Assembly (NCBI RefSeq): GCF_004011505.1
Contig: NZ_SAUN01000001.1
Coordinates: 5,228,501 to 5,292,500, forward strand
Direction: 5' to 3'
DNA: 64,000 nt
Origin: Nonomuraea polychroma
GTDB taxonomy: Bacteria; Actinomycetota; Actinomycetes; Streptosporangiales; Streptosporangiaceae
Both the position numbers and the translations under genes were made by a program. Positions within the stretch are counted from its first letter, which is position 1. Each line of letters starts with the position of its first letter. This document shows positions 28,702-39,604 of this stretch, one piece after another. The notes under the pieces are model-generated. The model did not search any database. It was not told the origin of the DNA and worked only from the letters and a program-made list of their open reading frames with translations.

Positions 28702-29169
28702 CTACGCCAGCCTGATCTGGTCTCCGTCCACCGTGATCTTCTTCTCCGCGAGCGGTCCGCCCGCGGGCCCGTCGGCGACGGAGCCGTCCTCAATGCTGAA
28801 CTTGCTGCCGTGGCAGGGGCAGTTGATCGTGTTGTCGGACACGTCGTCCACGGTGCAGCCCGCGTGGGTGCACACCGCCGTGAACGCCTTGAACTCGCCC
28901 GCGGTCGGCTGCGTGACCACGATCTTCTGCCCCTTGAAGACCTTCCCGCCGCCCTCCGGGATGTCGCTGGTGGCGGCCAGAGCCTTGCCCTTCGATGCCG
29001 ATTTCTTCTTGGGTGCCGCGGACGACGCCTCCTCGGCCGGCTCTTCGGCCGGAGGCTCCGCGGTCGCTTCCGTCGTCGGCGAACCGTAGCTCGCGCACCC
29101 CGTCAGAACCGCCGCCAGCCCCGCGCCACCGGCGCCGAGCATCATTGTCCGGCGCGTCGTTTCCGTCAT
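28702..29169 (-). CDS. Rieske [2Fe-2S] lipoprotein 2
   Basis: A 155-residue paralogue of its neighbours. Twin-arginine-type start (TETTRRTMMLGAGG), lipobox LTGC, and an unusually long linker rich in Glu, Ala, Pro and Lys (EEPAEEASSAAPKKKSASKG). Cluster ligands are in CTHAGC and CPCHGSKF. The core is closest to paralogue 1, consistent with recent tandem duplication. 45-bp gap to paralogue 1. Confidence 0.9.
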   Translation of the reverse strand: MTETTRRTMMLGAGGAGLAAVLTGCASYGSPTTEATAEPPAEEPAEEASSAAPKKKSASKGKALAATSDIPEGGGKVFKGQKIVVTQPTAGEFKAFTAVCTHAGCTVDDVSDNTINCPCHGSKFSIEDGSVADGPAGGPLAEKKITVDGDQIRLA

Positions 29170-29274
29170 TGTGCGTTCCTCCCAGGATTGTCCTCACTTC
29201 AGGTACGGCCAGCGCCATGGCGCCGGTTCAGCGTGCCCGAGGACCAATCCCGGTAACTACGCACAATTACCAGT

Positions 29275-29703
29275 TCAGACGACCACGATGCCGTCGCCCT
29301 CGACTTTGACCGGGAACGCGACCAGCGGAGCGGTGGCGGGGCCCTTGGTCGCGTTGCCGCTGTCGGCGGCGAACTCGCTGCCGTGGCAGGCGCACTTGAT
29401 GACGTTGTCCCTGGGGGTGCCCACTTCGCAGCCCTTGTGGGGGCAGATCGCGCTGTATGCCTTGTAGACGCCCTGCGTCGGCTGCGTCACCACGACCTTC
29501 AGGTCCTGGATCAGCTTGCCGCCGCCCACCGGCACGTCGGCCGCCTTGGCGATGACCTTGCCCTTGATGCTCTCCTGGGCCTTGGTGTCCGAGTCGCATC
29601 CGGCGAGCGCAAGCCCGCACGCTGCGACACCGGCCGCCCCCAGCATCTCGCGCCGCCCGAGGCAGTTTCCAGGCACGGCTGCGCCCCGCTCCGAAACCCT
29701 CAT
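29275..29703 (-). CDS. Rieske [2Fe-2S] lipoprotein 3
   Basis: A 142-residue member of the same set. Twin-arginine segment CLGRREMLGAAG, lipobox LAGC, short linker, and Rieske motifs CPHKGC and CACHGSEF. It diverges from the other two in the residues around the cluster (CPH for CTH, CAC for CPC), so its redox potential or partner may differ. First in transcription order. 105 bp separates it from paralogue 2. Confidence 0.9.
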   Translation of the reverse strand: MRVSERGAAVPGNCLGRREMLGAAGVAACGLALAGCDSDTKAQESIKGKVIAKAADVPVGGGKLIQDLKVVVTQPTQGVYKAYSAICPHKGCEVGTPRDNVIKCACHGSEFAADSGNATKGPATAPLVAFPVKVEGDGIVVV

Positions 29704-29993
29704 GTCCCCGCTGACCCCTCCGCGTAGCCGCTGACCCCCTGCAGGTCAGATCCTTGCCCCAGAACAAACTCTATTGCCGTGACCTGCCGGTCCTCCGATC
29801 GGGTCGTTGCACCCCTGGCCGGCCCCGGCCGCCACCACCCACCCGACGGCACCCCGGCCCCGTTCCCTCGAAAAGATCCACCCGGCCGGATCCCCGCTGC
29901 GCACCACGCGGCCCGAGACCCTGACCAGACGCCCAAGCCGAGCGTCAGCGGCTGGTAGGCGCGCGGTCAGCGACCGCCCCGACCCTTACGGCC

Positions 29994-30722
29994 ATGACGC
30001 TTTCGGTAGAACACCCGTCCGCCTCCCCTGTGCGGCACTCCCGCCCCCGATGGTGGCAACGCCCCTGGGTGGCGCCGCTGGCGGTGGTGGCGATCGCGTT
30101 CGTCGCCTTCTCGCTGCCCCCGTACCTGTCCCTGGACCCGAGCCGGTCGCGCGTCCCCGCACCGGACTTCTTCCCAGCGCACTTCGCGGTCCTGTCGCTG
30201 CACGTCGTCTTCGGCTCGATCGCGATGATCACCTGCTGCCTGCAGATCTGGCCGTGGTTCCGCGCCCGCTACCCGCGTGCGCACCGGATCACCGGCCGCG
30301 TGTACGTCTTCGCCGGCTGCCTCCCCGGCGGCCTGCTGGCGTTGGTCGTCGCCGTGGCGAACCCGTTCGGCCCGGTCTCGGCCGCCAGCAGTGTCGTGCT
30401 CGCCCTGCTCTGGCTGGGCTGCACGCTGGCGGGCTGGCGCATGGCCAGGCAGCGCCGGTTCGCCGACCACCGCCGGTGGATGATCCGCAGCTTCGCCCTG
30501 ACCATGTCCATCATCACGAACCGCCTATGGAGCGTGGTGTTCGTCATCACGCTGTGGCCGCAGTTGGAGACGACCTTCCACGGCGACGAGGACATGATGG
30601 TGAGCACGATCGCGGGGCTGAGCGCCTGGCTCGGCTGGGTGCTGCCGCTGCTGTTCGCCGAGTGGTGGCTGGAGCGCGGCGACGCCGCCAAGCGCCGCCG
30701 CCGCGTCCGTCAGGCCGCGTGA
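29994..30722 (+). CDS. DUF2306-type integral membrane protein
   Basis: A 242-residue protein with about six or seven transmembrane segments. The pairing of histidines in LSLHVVFGSIAM, HRITGRVYV and ADHRRWMIRS fits the DUF2306 family, whose histidines may bind heme. The function is not established. Start ATG 29994 has only a weak ribosome site. Convergent with uvrA, 24 bp between stops. Confidence 0.78.
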   Translation: MTLSVEHPSASPVRHSRPRWWQRPWVAPLAVVAIAFVAFSLPPYLSLDPSRSRVPAPDFFPAHFAVLSLHVVFGSIAMITCCLQIWPWFRARYPRAHRITGRVYVFAGCLPGGLLALVVAVANPFGPVSAASSVVLALLWLGCTLAGWRMARQRRFADHRRWMIRSFALTMSIITNRLWSVVFVITLWPQLETTFHGDEDMMVSTIAGLSAWLGWVLPLLFAEWWLERGDAAKRRRRVRQAA

Positions 30723-30746
30723 TCCACACCCCCGGGCCGCACGGCC

Positions 30747-33587
<2,841 letters not shown>

Positions 33588-33803
33588 GGCGATCCCGGAA
33601 GTCGAAAGGCGGATAGGTCCACGGGGGATGGTAGACGGGAGCTCCGACAATTTCGGTGGCCACGTCCCGGCCCCCGAAAATCCGTCCCTCACAGGTTACG
33701 GCCATTGGCCACCTCGGCAGGAGGCCTTCCGAATCTAACGATCTGACCTGCGGCTTTATGCCCTGCGCAGGCGAGAGGCCACAAAATGTTGAAATATCAA
33801 GAT

Positions 33804-34622
33804 ATGACCGTCCTGCCCGCGCTGCAGGCGGAGCTGGCCGCCGCCACCGACCGCCTGCTGGCCACGGCCGCGTCGCTCTCCGACGCGGACCTCACCGCCC
33901 CTTCCCTCCTGCCGGGATGGACCAGGGGCCATGTGCTCGCCCACCTCGCCCAGAACGCCGACTCCCACCTCAATCTCCTGACCTGGGCGAAGACCGGCGT
34001 GCGAACCCCGCAGTACGCCTCTTACGCGGCCAGGGCCGCCCGGATCGAGGCCGCCGCCACCCGGCCCGCCGCCCAGCTCGTGGCCGACGTCCAGGACGGG
34101 GCCGCCCGTCTGGCCGCCGCCGTCCGCGACCTCCCCGAGCAGGCGTGGTCCGCCCAGGTGGAGGGCATGCGCCCGCCGCCCCACCCCGCCTGGTATCTCC
34201 TCGTACGCCGGCTGCGCGAGGTCGGCTTCCACCACGTGGACCTCGACGCGGGGTACGGTCCCGCCGACTGGCCCGAGCCGTTCGTCAACCGCGAGCTCCG
34301 CGACTGCCTGGCCACCTGGCCATGCACGAAGAGCACGGTGAGCGAGATCCGCCTCATCGACCCGGCCGTTGAACATTCGCCCGGCTCCGACGCAGCCGTT
34401 GAGCGCTCGACCGGCCTCGACCCGGCTTTTGCGCAGGCGGCCGGCGCCGTCACCCGATGGCGCGACCTCGGCAGCGGCCCCGTCGTCCAGGGCACTCCTC
34501 GCGACATGCTTGCTTGGCTGACCGGCAGGTCTGACGGCCGGGGCGTTACGCTGGTGCCTGCGGGGCAGTCGCTCATGCCAGGCCCCGGGGGACAGGCCTT
34601 CCAGAGCCGCCGCCGTGGCTGA
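33804..34622 (+). CDS. Mycothiol-dependent maleylpyruvate isomerase-like protein (MDMPI fold)
   Basis: A 272-residue DinB/MDMPI-fold protein. The N-terminal motif LLPGWTRGHVLAHLAQNADS contains the metal-binding histidine; further ligands lie near the middle (VGFHHVDLDAG). Family members use mycothiol, the actinobacterial thiol, but the substrate here is unknown. A 10-residue tandem insertion (DPAVEHSPGS then DAAVERSTGL, residues about 186-205) is not typical. Start 33804 fits the family; 33786 is possible. Confidence 0.8.
   Translation: MTVLPALQAELAAATDRLLATAASLSDADLTAPSLLPGWTRGHVLAHLAQNADSHLNLLTWAKTGVRTPQYASYAARAARIEAAATRPAAQLVADVQDGAARLAAAVRDLPEQAWSAQVEGMRPPPHPAWYLLVRRLREVGFHHVDLDAGYGPADWPEPFVNRELRDCLATWPCTKSTVSEIRLIDPAVEHSPGSDAAVERSTGLDPAFAQAAGAVTRWRDLGSGPVVQGTPRDMLAWLTGRSDGRGVTLVPAGQSLMPGPGGQAFQSRRRG
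34359..34418 (+). repeat. Two 30-bp in-frame repeats in the MDMPI gene
   Basis: Imperfect 30-bp tandem units at 34359-34388 and 34389-34418, with a partial third starting GACCCGG at 34419. Core CGTTGA recurs at the same phase. Same period as the rapZ repeats. Confidence 0.7.
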
Positions 34623-34671
34623 CGATGCCGGCCCCCGCTGATCTGCCCGCGACGCCCCCGAAGGACTACTG

Positions 34672-35331
34672 ATGACGTACACAGGTGACGTCCAGGTCGG
34701 CGGTCCCGCCGACGTGCGTGAGCTGCCCGCGCTGACGATCTGCAAGCTCGCCGTCGGCCCGTACGACAACAACGCCTATCTGCTGCGCTCCAAACAGACC
34801 GGCGAGGGCCTGCTCATCGACGCGGCGGCCGACTCCGATCGCCTGCTCGCCCTGATCGCCGACGAGCCGATCGGCGCGATCGTCACGACGCACCAGCACG
34901 GCGACCACTGGCAGGCGCTGGAGCAGGTGACCAAGGTCACGGGAGCCCAGCTGATCGCCCACCCGCTGGACGCGCCCGCCCTGCCGCTGCCGGTGAACCG
35001 CACGGTGGAGCACGGCGACACGATCGCCGTCGGCGACGTCACTCTGGAGGTCATCCACCTGCGCGGCCACACGCCGGGCTCGATCGCGCTCCTGTACGAC
35101 GGGGGCGAGGAGGCGGGCACGCACCTGTTCACGGGCGACTCGCTGTTCCCGGGCGGCGTCGGCAACACCTGGAAGGACCCGGAGCGCTTCAACCAGCTCT
35201 ACAACGACGTGGTGGAGCGTGTCTTCAACCGCCTCCCGGACGAGACCTGGGTCTACCCGGGCCATGGCAAGGACACGACGCTCGGCGCCGAACGCCCGTC
35301 CCTCCCGGAGTGGAAGGCCCGCGGCTGGTAG
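34672..35331 (+). CDS. Metallo-beta-lactamase fold hydrolase, glyoxalase II-like
   Basis: A 219-residue MBL-fold enzyme with the zinc motif THQHGDH at 73-79, later ligands in GHTPGSIAL, GDSLFPGGVG and YPGHGKDT. The GHTPG and FPGG features resemble hydroxyacylglutathione hydrolase. In an actinobacterium the thiol ester would be of mycothiol. The pairing with the MDMPI gene 49 bp upstream supports a thiol-linked detoxification role; this is inference. Confidence 0.87.
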   Translation: MTYTGDVQVGGPADVRELPALTICKLAVGPYDNNAYLLRSKQTGEGLLIDAAADSDRLLALIADEPIGAIVTTHQHGDHWQALEQVTKVTGAQLIAHPLDAPALPLPVNRTVEHGDTIAVGDVTLEVIHLRGHTPGSIALLYDGGEEAGTHLFTGDSLFPGGVGNTWKDPERFNQLYNDVVERVFNRLPDETWVYPGHGKDTTLGAERPSLPEWKARGW

Positions 35332-35442
35332 GCGACCCGCACCCGTCGGCCGCATGCTCACGCGCCCTTCACAGAACGTGCGCGTGTCGCGGGCCCGTTC
35401 CGTACACCACACGGCCTCAGACAGCCCCGTGGTGACCAAGGG

Positions 35443-35718
35443 TCACTGACGGGCGGCCAGGACACGGACGATGTGGTCGGCCGCGAGGGCGGGATCGTCG
35501 GCGAGCCCGACGAGCTCGCCCCACGACCACCGGTAGAACCACCCGTCCGGCATCGGCACGCAGTCCACCGTCTCGACGAGCATGACGGTGTCGGGATCGC
35601 TGACGCGCAACGCGGGCGGGTACGGCCGTAGTGTCGCCGTCAGCCCGCGCTGCTCCAGCTCCGTGGCGAGTTTGCCCAGATAGTAGGTGCGCGTGTGCTC
35701 GCGCGGCGTGGCCGGCAT
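35443..35718 (-). CDS. Small conserved-looking protein of unknown function
   Basis: A 91-residue protein with no signal peptide or membrane segment, containing GWFYRWSWGELVG in the middle. I do not recognise it. ATG at 35718. The composition looks protein-like (three Trp close together and a regular alpha/beta pattern), and no better frame covers the interval. Confidence 0.55.
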   Translation of the reverse strand: MPATPREHTRTYYLGKLATELEQRGLTATLRPYPPALRVSDPDTVMLVETVDCVPMPDGWFYRWSWGELVGLADDPALAADHIVRVLAARQ

Positions 35719-35754
35719 GGCTCCATCAAAGCCGAAGTATGACGAAAAATCTCG

Positions 35755-36579
35755 TCAGTACTTGATGCGCTCGGCTTCCCGGCGCTGCTCACGCTTGTAG
35801 AACAACACCCGCAACGGGATGGCCGCCACGAGCGCGATCTGCATGGAGGCGCCGATCTTGATCGGCAGGTCGCCGCCTTCCGGCCAGGCCACCCAGAACG
35901 TGAGGAACGCCACGTTCACCATGATCCACCCGAGAACGACCGCCGCGAGCTGTCCCTTCGGCTTCGGGTACTCGATCCGGCTCACCATCAGCCACGCCAC
36001 GCCGAGCACGGCGATCAATGCCCAGATGCTCGGCTGGAACAGCAGCACAATGGAGATCACCGTCATGGCGCCCATCGGGATGGGCAGCCCCATGAAGTCG
36101 CCGCTCTTGGTCTTGACGCAGGCGAACCTGGCCAGCCTGACGACCCCGGCGACCAGCACGGACGCCGCCGCCACCAGCACCGCGGCGAACGGCACCTGAT
36201 CGGTGAACCCGCCCCAGATCACGATCATGAACGCGGGCGCGAACCCGAAGCTGATGACGTCGGCGAGGTTGTCGAGCTCGGCCCCCATCGCCGAGGCGCG
36301 GAAGCGCCGAGCCACGAGGCCGTCGAACAGGTCGCACGTCGCCCCGATGAGCAGCAGCACGATGGCGGTGGCGAAGTAGCTGGGGTTGGGGGTGAAACGA
36401 CCGCCCTCGACCTGGAGCTGCTGGATCGCGGAGTACGCCAGGACGCACACCGCGAGGAACCCGCAGACCGCGTTGCCCAGCGAGAGGGAGTCGGCAGCGG
36501 AGAGGCGGAACGCCTTGCCGACGGGACCTCGAGGCTCTTCCTCTTCCGCCTGCCAACTGCCGGCGTCAGCCGCGGTCAA
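35755..36579 (-). CDS. pssA: CDP-diacylglycerol-serine O-phosphatidyltransferase
   Basis: Makes phosphatidylserine from CDP-diacylglycerol and serine. The 274-residue membrane protein carries the CDP-alcohol transferase signature DG-x2-AR-x8-G-x3-D-x3-D (from DGLVARRF to NLAD), and about seven transmembrane helices. The TTG start at 36579 lies 14 bp inside psd and follows a GGGGGTGA ribosome site, so translation is coupled. Product feeds directly into the decarboxylase. Confidence 0.92.
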   Translation of the reverse strand: MTAADAGSWQAEEEEPRGPVGKAFRLSAADSLSLGNAVCGFLAVCVLAYSAIQQLQVEGGRFTPNPSYFATAIVLLLIGATCDLFDGLVARRFRASAMGAELDNLADVISFGFAPAFMIVIWGGFTDQVPFAAVLVAAASVLVAGVVRLARFACVKTKSGDFMGLPIPMGAMTVISIVLLFQPSIWALIAVLGVAWLMVSRIEYPKPKGQLAAVVLGWIMVNVAFLTFWVAWPEGGDLPIKIGASMQIALVAAIPLRVLFYKREQRREAERIKY

Positions 36580-37216
36580 TTCTGGTCACCCCCGCAACCG
36601 TCTTCTCCCCCACGGACACCGCGGGAGAGATCCCTTCGGGAAGGTAGATGTCGACCCGCGAGCCGAACCGGATGAGCCCGATCCGCTCGCCCTGCACGAC
36701 TTTCGCGCCCGCGCTCAGGTACGGCACGATCCTGCGCGCCACCGCGCCCGCGATCTGCACCATCTCGATGTCGCCCAGCGTGGTCTCGAAATGCCACACC
36801 ACGCGTTCGTTCTGGTCGCTGTCCTTGTTGAACGCCGGCAGGAACCCACCTGCCACATGCTGCACGGAGGTGACATTTCCCGCAAGAGGGGCCCGATTGA
36901 CGTGGACGTTCAGCGGGCTCATGAAGATCGCGACCCTGGTGCGGCCGTCGGGCCACGGGTCGATGCTCTGCACCACGCCGTCGGCGGGCGACAGGACGCG
37001 GCCGTCTCCCGGAGTCCGGTCTGGGTCGCGGAAGAACCAGAGCATGCCCCCGGTGAGCGCGCTCAGCGGCAGCGCCGCCAGCGCCCATCGACGGTCCTTG
37101 CGCGTCAGCAGCGCGGTGGCGGCCGCCGCGGCCGCCGTCGGAAGGAGCCAGGGGGACACGCCGCGCGCGAGCCTGACAGAGCTCGTGCGGCTGGGCTTAG
37201 CAGAATCGTCGGACAC
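36566..37216 (-). CDS. psd: Phosphatidylserine decarboxylase
   Basis: Converts phosphatidylserine to phosphatidylethanolamine. The 216-residue proenzyme has a hydrophobic N-terminal segment, FFRDPDRTPGDG, FMSPLNVHVNRAP, and the self-cleavage site FGS (G185-S186) that yields the pyruvoyl group. It is the short bacterial type. GTG 37216 follows AAAGG by 6 bases; the frame upstream to 37291 lacks a better start. Confidence 0.93.
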   Translation of the reverse strand: MSDDSAKPSRTSSVRLARGVSPWLLPTAAAAAATALLTRKDRRWALAALPLSALTGGMLWFFRDPDRTPGDGRVLSPADGVVQSIDPWPDGRTRVAIFMSPLNVHVNRAPLAGNVTSVQHVAGGFLPAFNKDSDQNERVVWHFETTLGDIEMVQIAGAVARRIVPYLSAGAKVVQGERIGLIRFGSRVDIYLPEGISPAVSVGEKTVAGVTRIDRG

Positions 37217-37243
37217 GTACAACCTTTGGTGGTGACTGGACTG

Positions 37244-37309
37244 GGCGCTTTGCCGTGATGTTACAGAACCAGCGACTGTGACACGGCCCAACTACACAAG
37301 CAAAGCGCC
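37244..37309 (-). other. Long-range inverted repeat between terC and psd
   Basis: GGCGCTTTGC at 37244-37253 is perfectly complementary to GCAAAGCGCC at 37300-37309, and an inner pair TGTTACAG/CTGTGACA (37259-37266, 37276-37283, one G-U) lies between. The structure could act as a terminator after terC or as a leader element of psd. Confidence 0.45.
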
Positions 37310-37324
37310 TCGAAGCCCATTTCG

Positions 37325-38308
37325 CTAGACCTGCTCCGGGTGTGGTTCCTCGCCCTTGCGTGTGTCGATGCGGGCCTTCACCAAACTGGCCACGGTGGTG
37401 ATGACCATGGTGGCGCCGATGATGGAGAGCGAGACCCAGATGGGAATTTGGGGCGCCCAGGAGACATGGCTGGCGTGCAAGGCCTCCAGAACCAGCTTAA
37501 CCCCGATGAAACCGAGAATGAACGCCAAACCATAGCTGATGTAGACGAGCCGCTGCAGCAGGCCGCCCAGGAGGAAGTAGAGCTGACGCAGTCCCATCAG
37601 GGCGAACGCGTTGGCCGTGAAGACGATGAAGGGGTCCTTGGTGAGCCCGAAGATGGCGGGAATCGAGTCGAGCGCGAACAGCAGGTCCGTGGTGCCGATG
37701 GCCACCATGACGATGAGCATGGGCGTGACGAGGCGCTTGCCGTCGATCTTGACGGTGACCTTGGAGCCGACGTACCCCTCGGTGGTGGGGAAGGCCTTGC
37801 GCACCCACCGCAGCAGCACGTTCTCGTTGAACTCCTCTTCGTCGCCCTTGAGGTGCTGGCGGACGATGTTGATCGCGGTGTAGACGAGGAAGGCGCCGAA
37901 CACGTAGAACAGCCAGCTGAACCGCTCGAGCGCCGCGGCGCCGAGCGCGATGAAGATGCCGCGCATGACCAGCGCGAGCAGGATGCCGACGAGCAGGACC
38001 TTGTGCTGGTAGGCCCGCGGCACGGCGAACCTGCTCATGATGATGAAGAAGACGAAAAGATTGTCGACGCTCAGGCTGTATTCGGTGATGTAGCCGGCGA
38101 AGAACTCACCTGCCTTGTCGGCCCCGAACGTGGTCCACATGACCACTCCGAACGCCGCGGCGAGGACGACGTAGAACGTCACCCAGTAACCGGCCTGCCG
38201 CATGGAGAACTCACGTGCTTCTCCGCGGTCGACGATCCACAAATCAATGGCGAGGACAACAAGAAGACCGCCGATCACGGCGATCCAGGCCCATGTGGGT
38301 ACGATCAC
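37325..38308 (-). CDS. TerC family membrane protein, riboswitch-controlled
   Basis: A 327-residue integral membrane protein with about nine helices and the TerC acidic motifs EYSLSVDNLFVF and FALDSIPAIFG. Family members (Alx, MeeF/MeeY and others) export or handle manganese ions. The GTG at 38308 follows GGAGGG with a 9-base spacer. The leader carries a yybP-ykoY riboswitch, which argues strongly for manganese homeostasis rather than tellurium resistance. Confidence 0.93.
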   Translation of the reverse strand: MIVPTWAWIAVIGGLLVVLAIDLWIVDRGEAREFSMRQAGYWVTFYVVLAAAFGVVMWTTFGADKAGEFFAGYITEYSLSVDNLFVFFIIMSRFAVPRAYQHKVLLVGILLALVMRGIFIALGAAALERFSWLFYVFGAFLVYTAINIVRQHLKGDEEEFNENVLLRWVRKAFPTTEGYVGSKVTVKIDGKRLVTPMLIVMVAIGTTDLLFALDSIPAIFGLTKDPFIVFTANAFALMGLRQLYFLLGGLLQRLVYISYGLAFILGFIGVKLVLEALHASHVSWAPQIPIWVSLSIIGATMVITTVASLVKARIDTRKGEEPHPEQV

Positions 38309-38319
38309 GTCTCAAAACC

Positions 38320-38348
38320 CTCCGGCAATGCAGGACTCAGTGCCGGAG
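38320..38348 (-). promoter_or_regulatory. Helix sequestering the terC ribosome site
   Basis: On the minus strand CTCCGGCA (38341-38348) pairs with TGCCGGAG (38320-38327) across a 13-nt loop. The second arm includes the GGAG of the ribosome site for the GTG at 38308. The first arm overlaps the 3' strand of riboswitch P1, so the two helices exclude each other. Confidence 0.7.
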
Positions 38349-38455
38349 GTCTCTCCCGCCCGCGATACGCGCGGACCGGCAGCCCCGGGGGCCCCGTGGA
38401 GCGGGGCTGCACCGTGATGACGAGGCTGTCGCGAAGGAATACTCCCCTCCCTAAC
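38345..38455 (-). promoter_or_regulatory. yybP-ykoY (Mn2+) riboswitch aptamer
   Basis: Leader of terC. On the minus strand the conserved GGGGAGTA lies near the 5' end (about 38441-38448), followed by CGCGACAGCC, a 9-bp stem GCAGCCCCG/CGGGGCTGC (38402-38410 with 38379-38387), and the 3' GAGACC. P1 is GGAGG (38446-38450) with CCTCC (38345-38349). Both conserved loops and the downstream terC gene match this manganese-sensing class. Confidence 0.85.
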
Positions 38456-38461
38456 CCAGGC

Positions 38462-38491
38462 AGTATACGAGAACGCTTTATCCCCACCTAA
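38462..38491 (-). promoter_or_regulatory. Candidate terC promoter
   Basis: -10 TATACT (38462-38467) and -35 TTAGGT (38486-38491) on the minus strand, 18-nt spacer. A start about 7 bases downstream falls at about 38455, exactly at the 5' edge of the aptamer. Confidence 0.55.
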
Positions 38492-39601
38492 TCATCCCGG
38501 GGGATCTTGAGGGCCGTACACGGCCAGCACGCTCTCCACGGCGTCGTCGCCGCCGGGCATCTCGCGCCCCCGCCGCGTGGCCGCCGCCGCGAGCGTTTCC
38601 GCAGCTCGGGGCTCCTCCAGCAGCGTCCGTACGGCACCGCGCAACCCTTGGACGTCCCCATACGGAACGAGGATCCCGGCGTCCCCCACCATCTCCGGAA
38701 TCCCTCCCACGGCAGTGGCGATCACCGGCTTCCCGGCCATGAGCGCCTCCCTGATGCTGAGCGGCTGCCCCTCCCAGCGGGCGGCGGTGACCACGGCGGT
38801 GGCCGCGCCGAGCAGATCGGGGATGTCGTCCCGGTTTCCCAGCAGCCGCACCGGCAGCGCCTCACGCCGGATCCTGTCCTCCAGCTCGGCCCGCAGCGGC
38901 CCTTCGCCGGCCACGAGGAACAGCGGCGCCACGGCCGGGCCCTCCGGCGCGCCGGGCCGCTCCCCCCAGGGCCCGGCGGCGACGTCGAGGAGGGTTTCGA
39001 GTCCCTTCTGCTGGGCGAGCCGGGCGATCGTGAGCAGGACGGGCCGTTTCCCGGCTCCCAACTCGTCCCTGACCTCCTCAGGCGTGCGCTTGGCCAGCCG
39101 CAGCGCAGGCGCGGGGACCACGGCGGCACGGACGTCCCGGGCTCCGAGCCGGGTCATGCGCTCCCCGAGATCCGGCGACACGACCAGCACCCGATCGGCC
39201 CTGCGCGCGACGATGCGCTCCAGCAGCCCGTACACGACGCCGACGAATCCTCCCGCCGTGAGCGCGTTGTGCAGGGTGACGACCAGCCTCCCCCGGCGAC
39301 GGCCCGCCCCGAGCGCCGCCAGCGCCCCCGCCCTCAGCCCGTGCGCGTGCACGACGTCGGCGTCCCGGGTCAGCCGCCTGATCGCGAGCACCGCACGCAG
39401 GTCGTTGCCGGGATGGGGCCGGTCCGACACGGCCACGTCCACGAAGCGGGCCCCGGCCCCGGCGAACGAGAACTGCTCCTCGACGCCGCGCGGCCCCACG
39501 ACGAGCACCTGGTGCCCGCGCCGCACGAGCCCTTCGGTCAGCATCCGGACGTGCCGTCCGGTGCCGCCTGACGTGGTGCCCAGCACGAATGCCACCCGCA
39601 C
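38492..39601 (-). CDS. GT4-family glycosyltransferase
   Basis: A 369-residue GT-B glycosyltransferase. Features are the Gly-rich N-terminus VAFVLGTTSGGTGRHVRML, acceptor-domain HAHGLRAG, a donor site GEGPLR, and the EX7E-type segment GQPLSIREALMAGKPVIATA. It likely adds a sugar to an envelope polymer or lipid-linked intermediate. It begins 3 bp after murJ and shares the operon with the MraY-like gene, so a wall glycopolymer role is plausible; the product is unknown. Confidence 0.85.
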   Translation of the reverse strand: MRVAFVLGTTSGGTGRHVRMLTEGLVRRGHQVLVVGPRGVEEQFSFAGAGARFVDVAVSDRPHPGNDLRAVLAIRRLTRDADVVHAHGLRAGALAALGAGRRRGRLVVTLHNALTAGGFVGVVYGLLERIVARRADRVLVVSPDLGERMTRLGARDVRAAVVPAPALRLAKRTPEEVRDELGAGKRPVLLTIARLAQQKGLETLLDVAAGPWGERPGAPEGPAVAPLFLVAGEGPLRAELEDRIRREALPVRLLGNRDDIPDLLGAATAVVTAARWEGQPLSIREALMAGKPVIATAVGGIPEMVGDAGILVPYGDVQGLRGAVRTLLEEPRAAETLAAAATRRGREMPGGDDAVESVLAVYGPQDPPG

Positions 39602-39604
39602 GGC

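Noticed and set aside
37325..38308. Tellurium resistance as the role of terC
   Set aside because: No other ter genes are nearby and the leader is a manganese riboswitch, so metal-ion homeostasis fits better.
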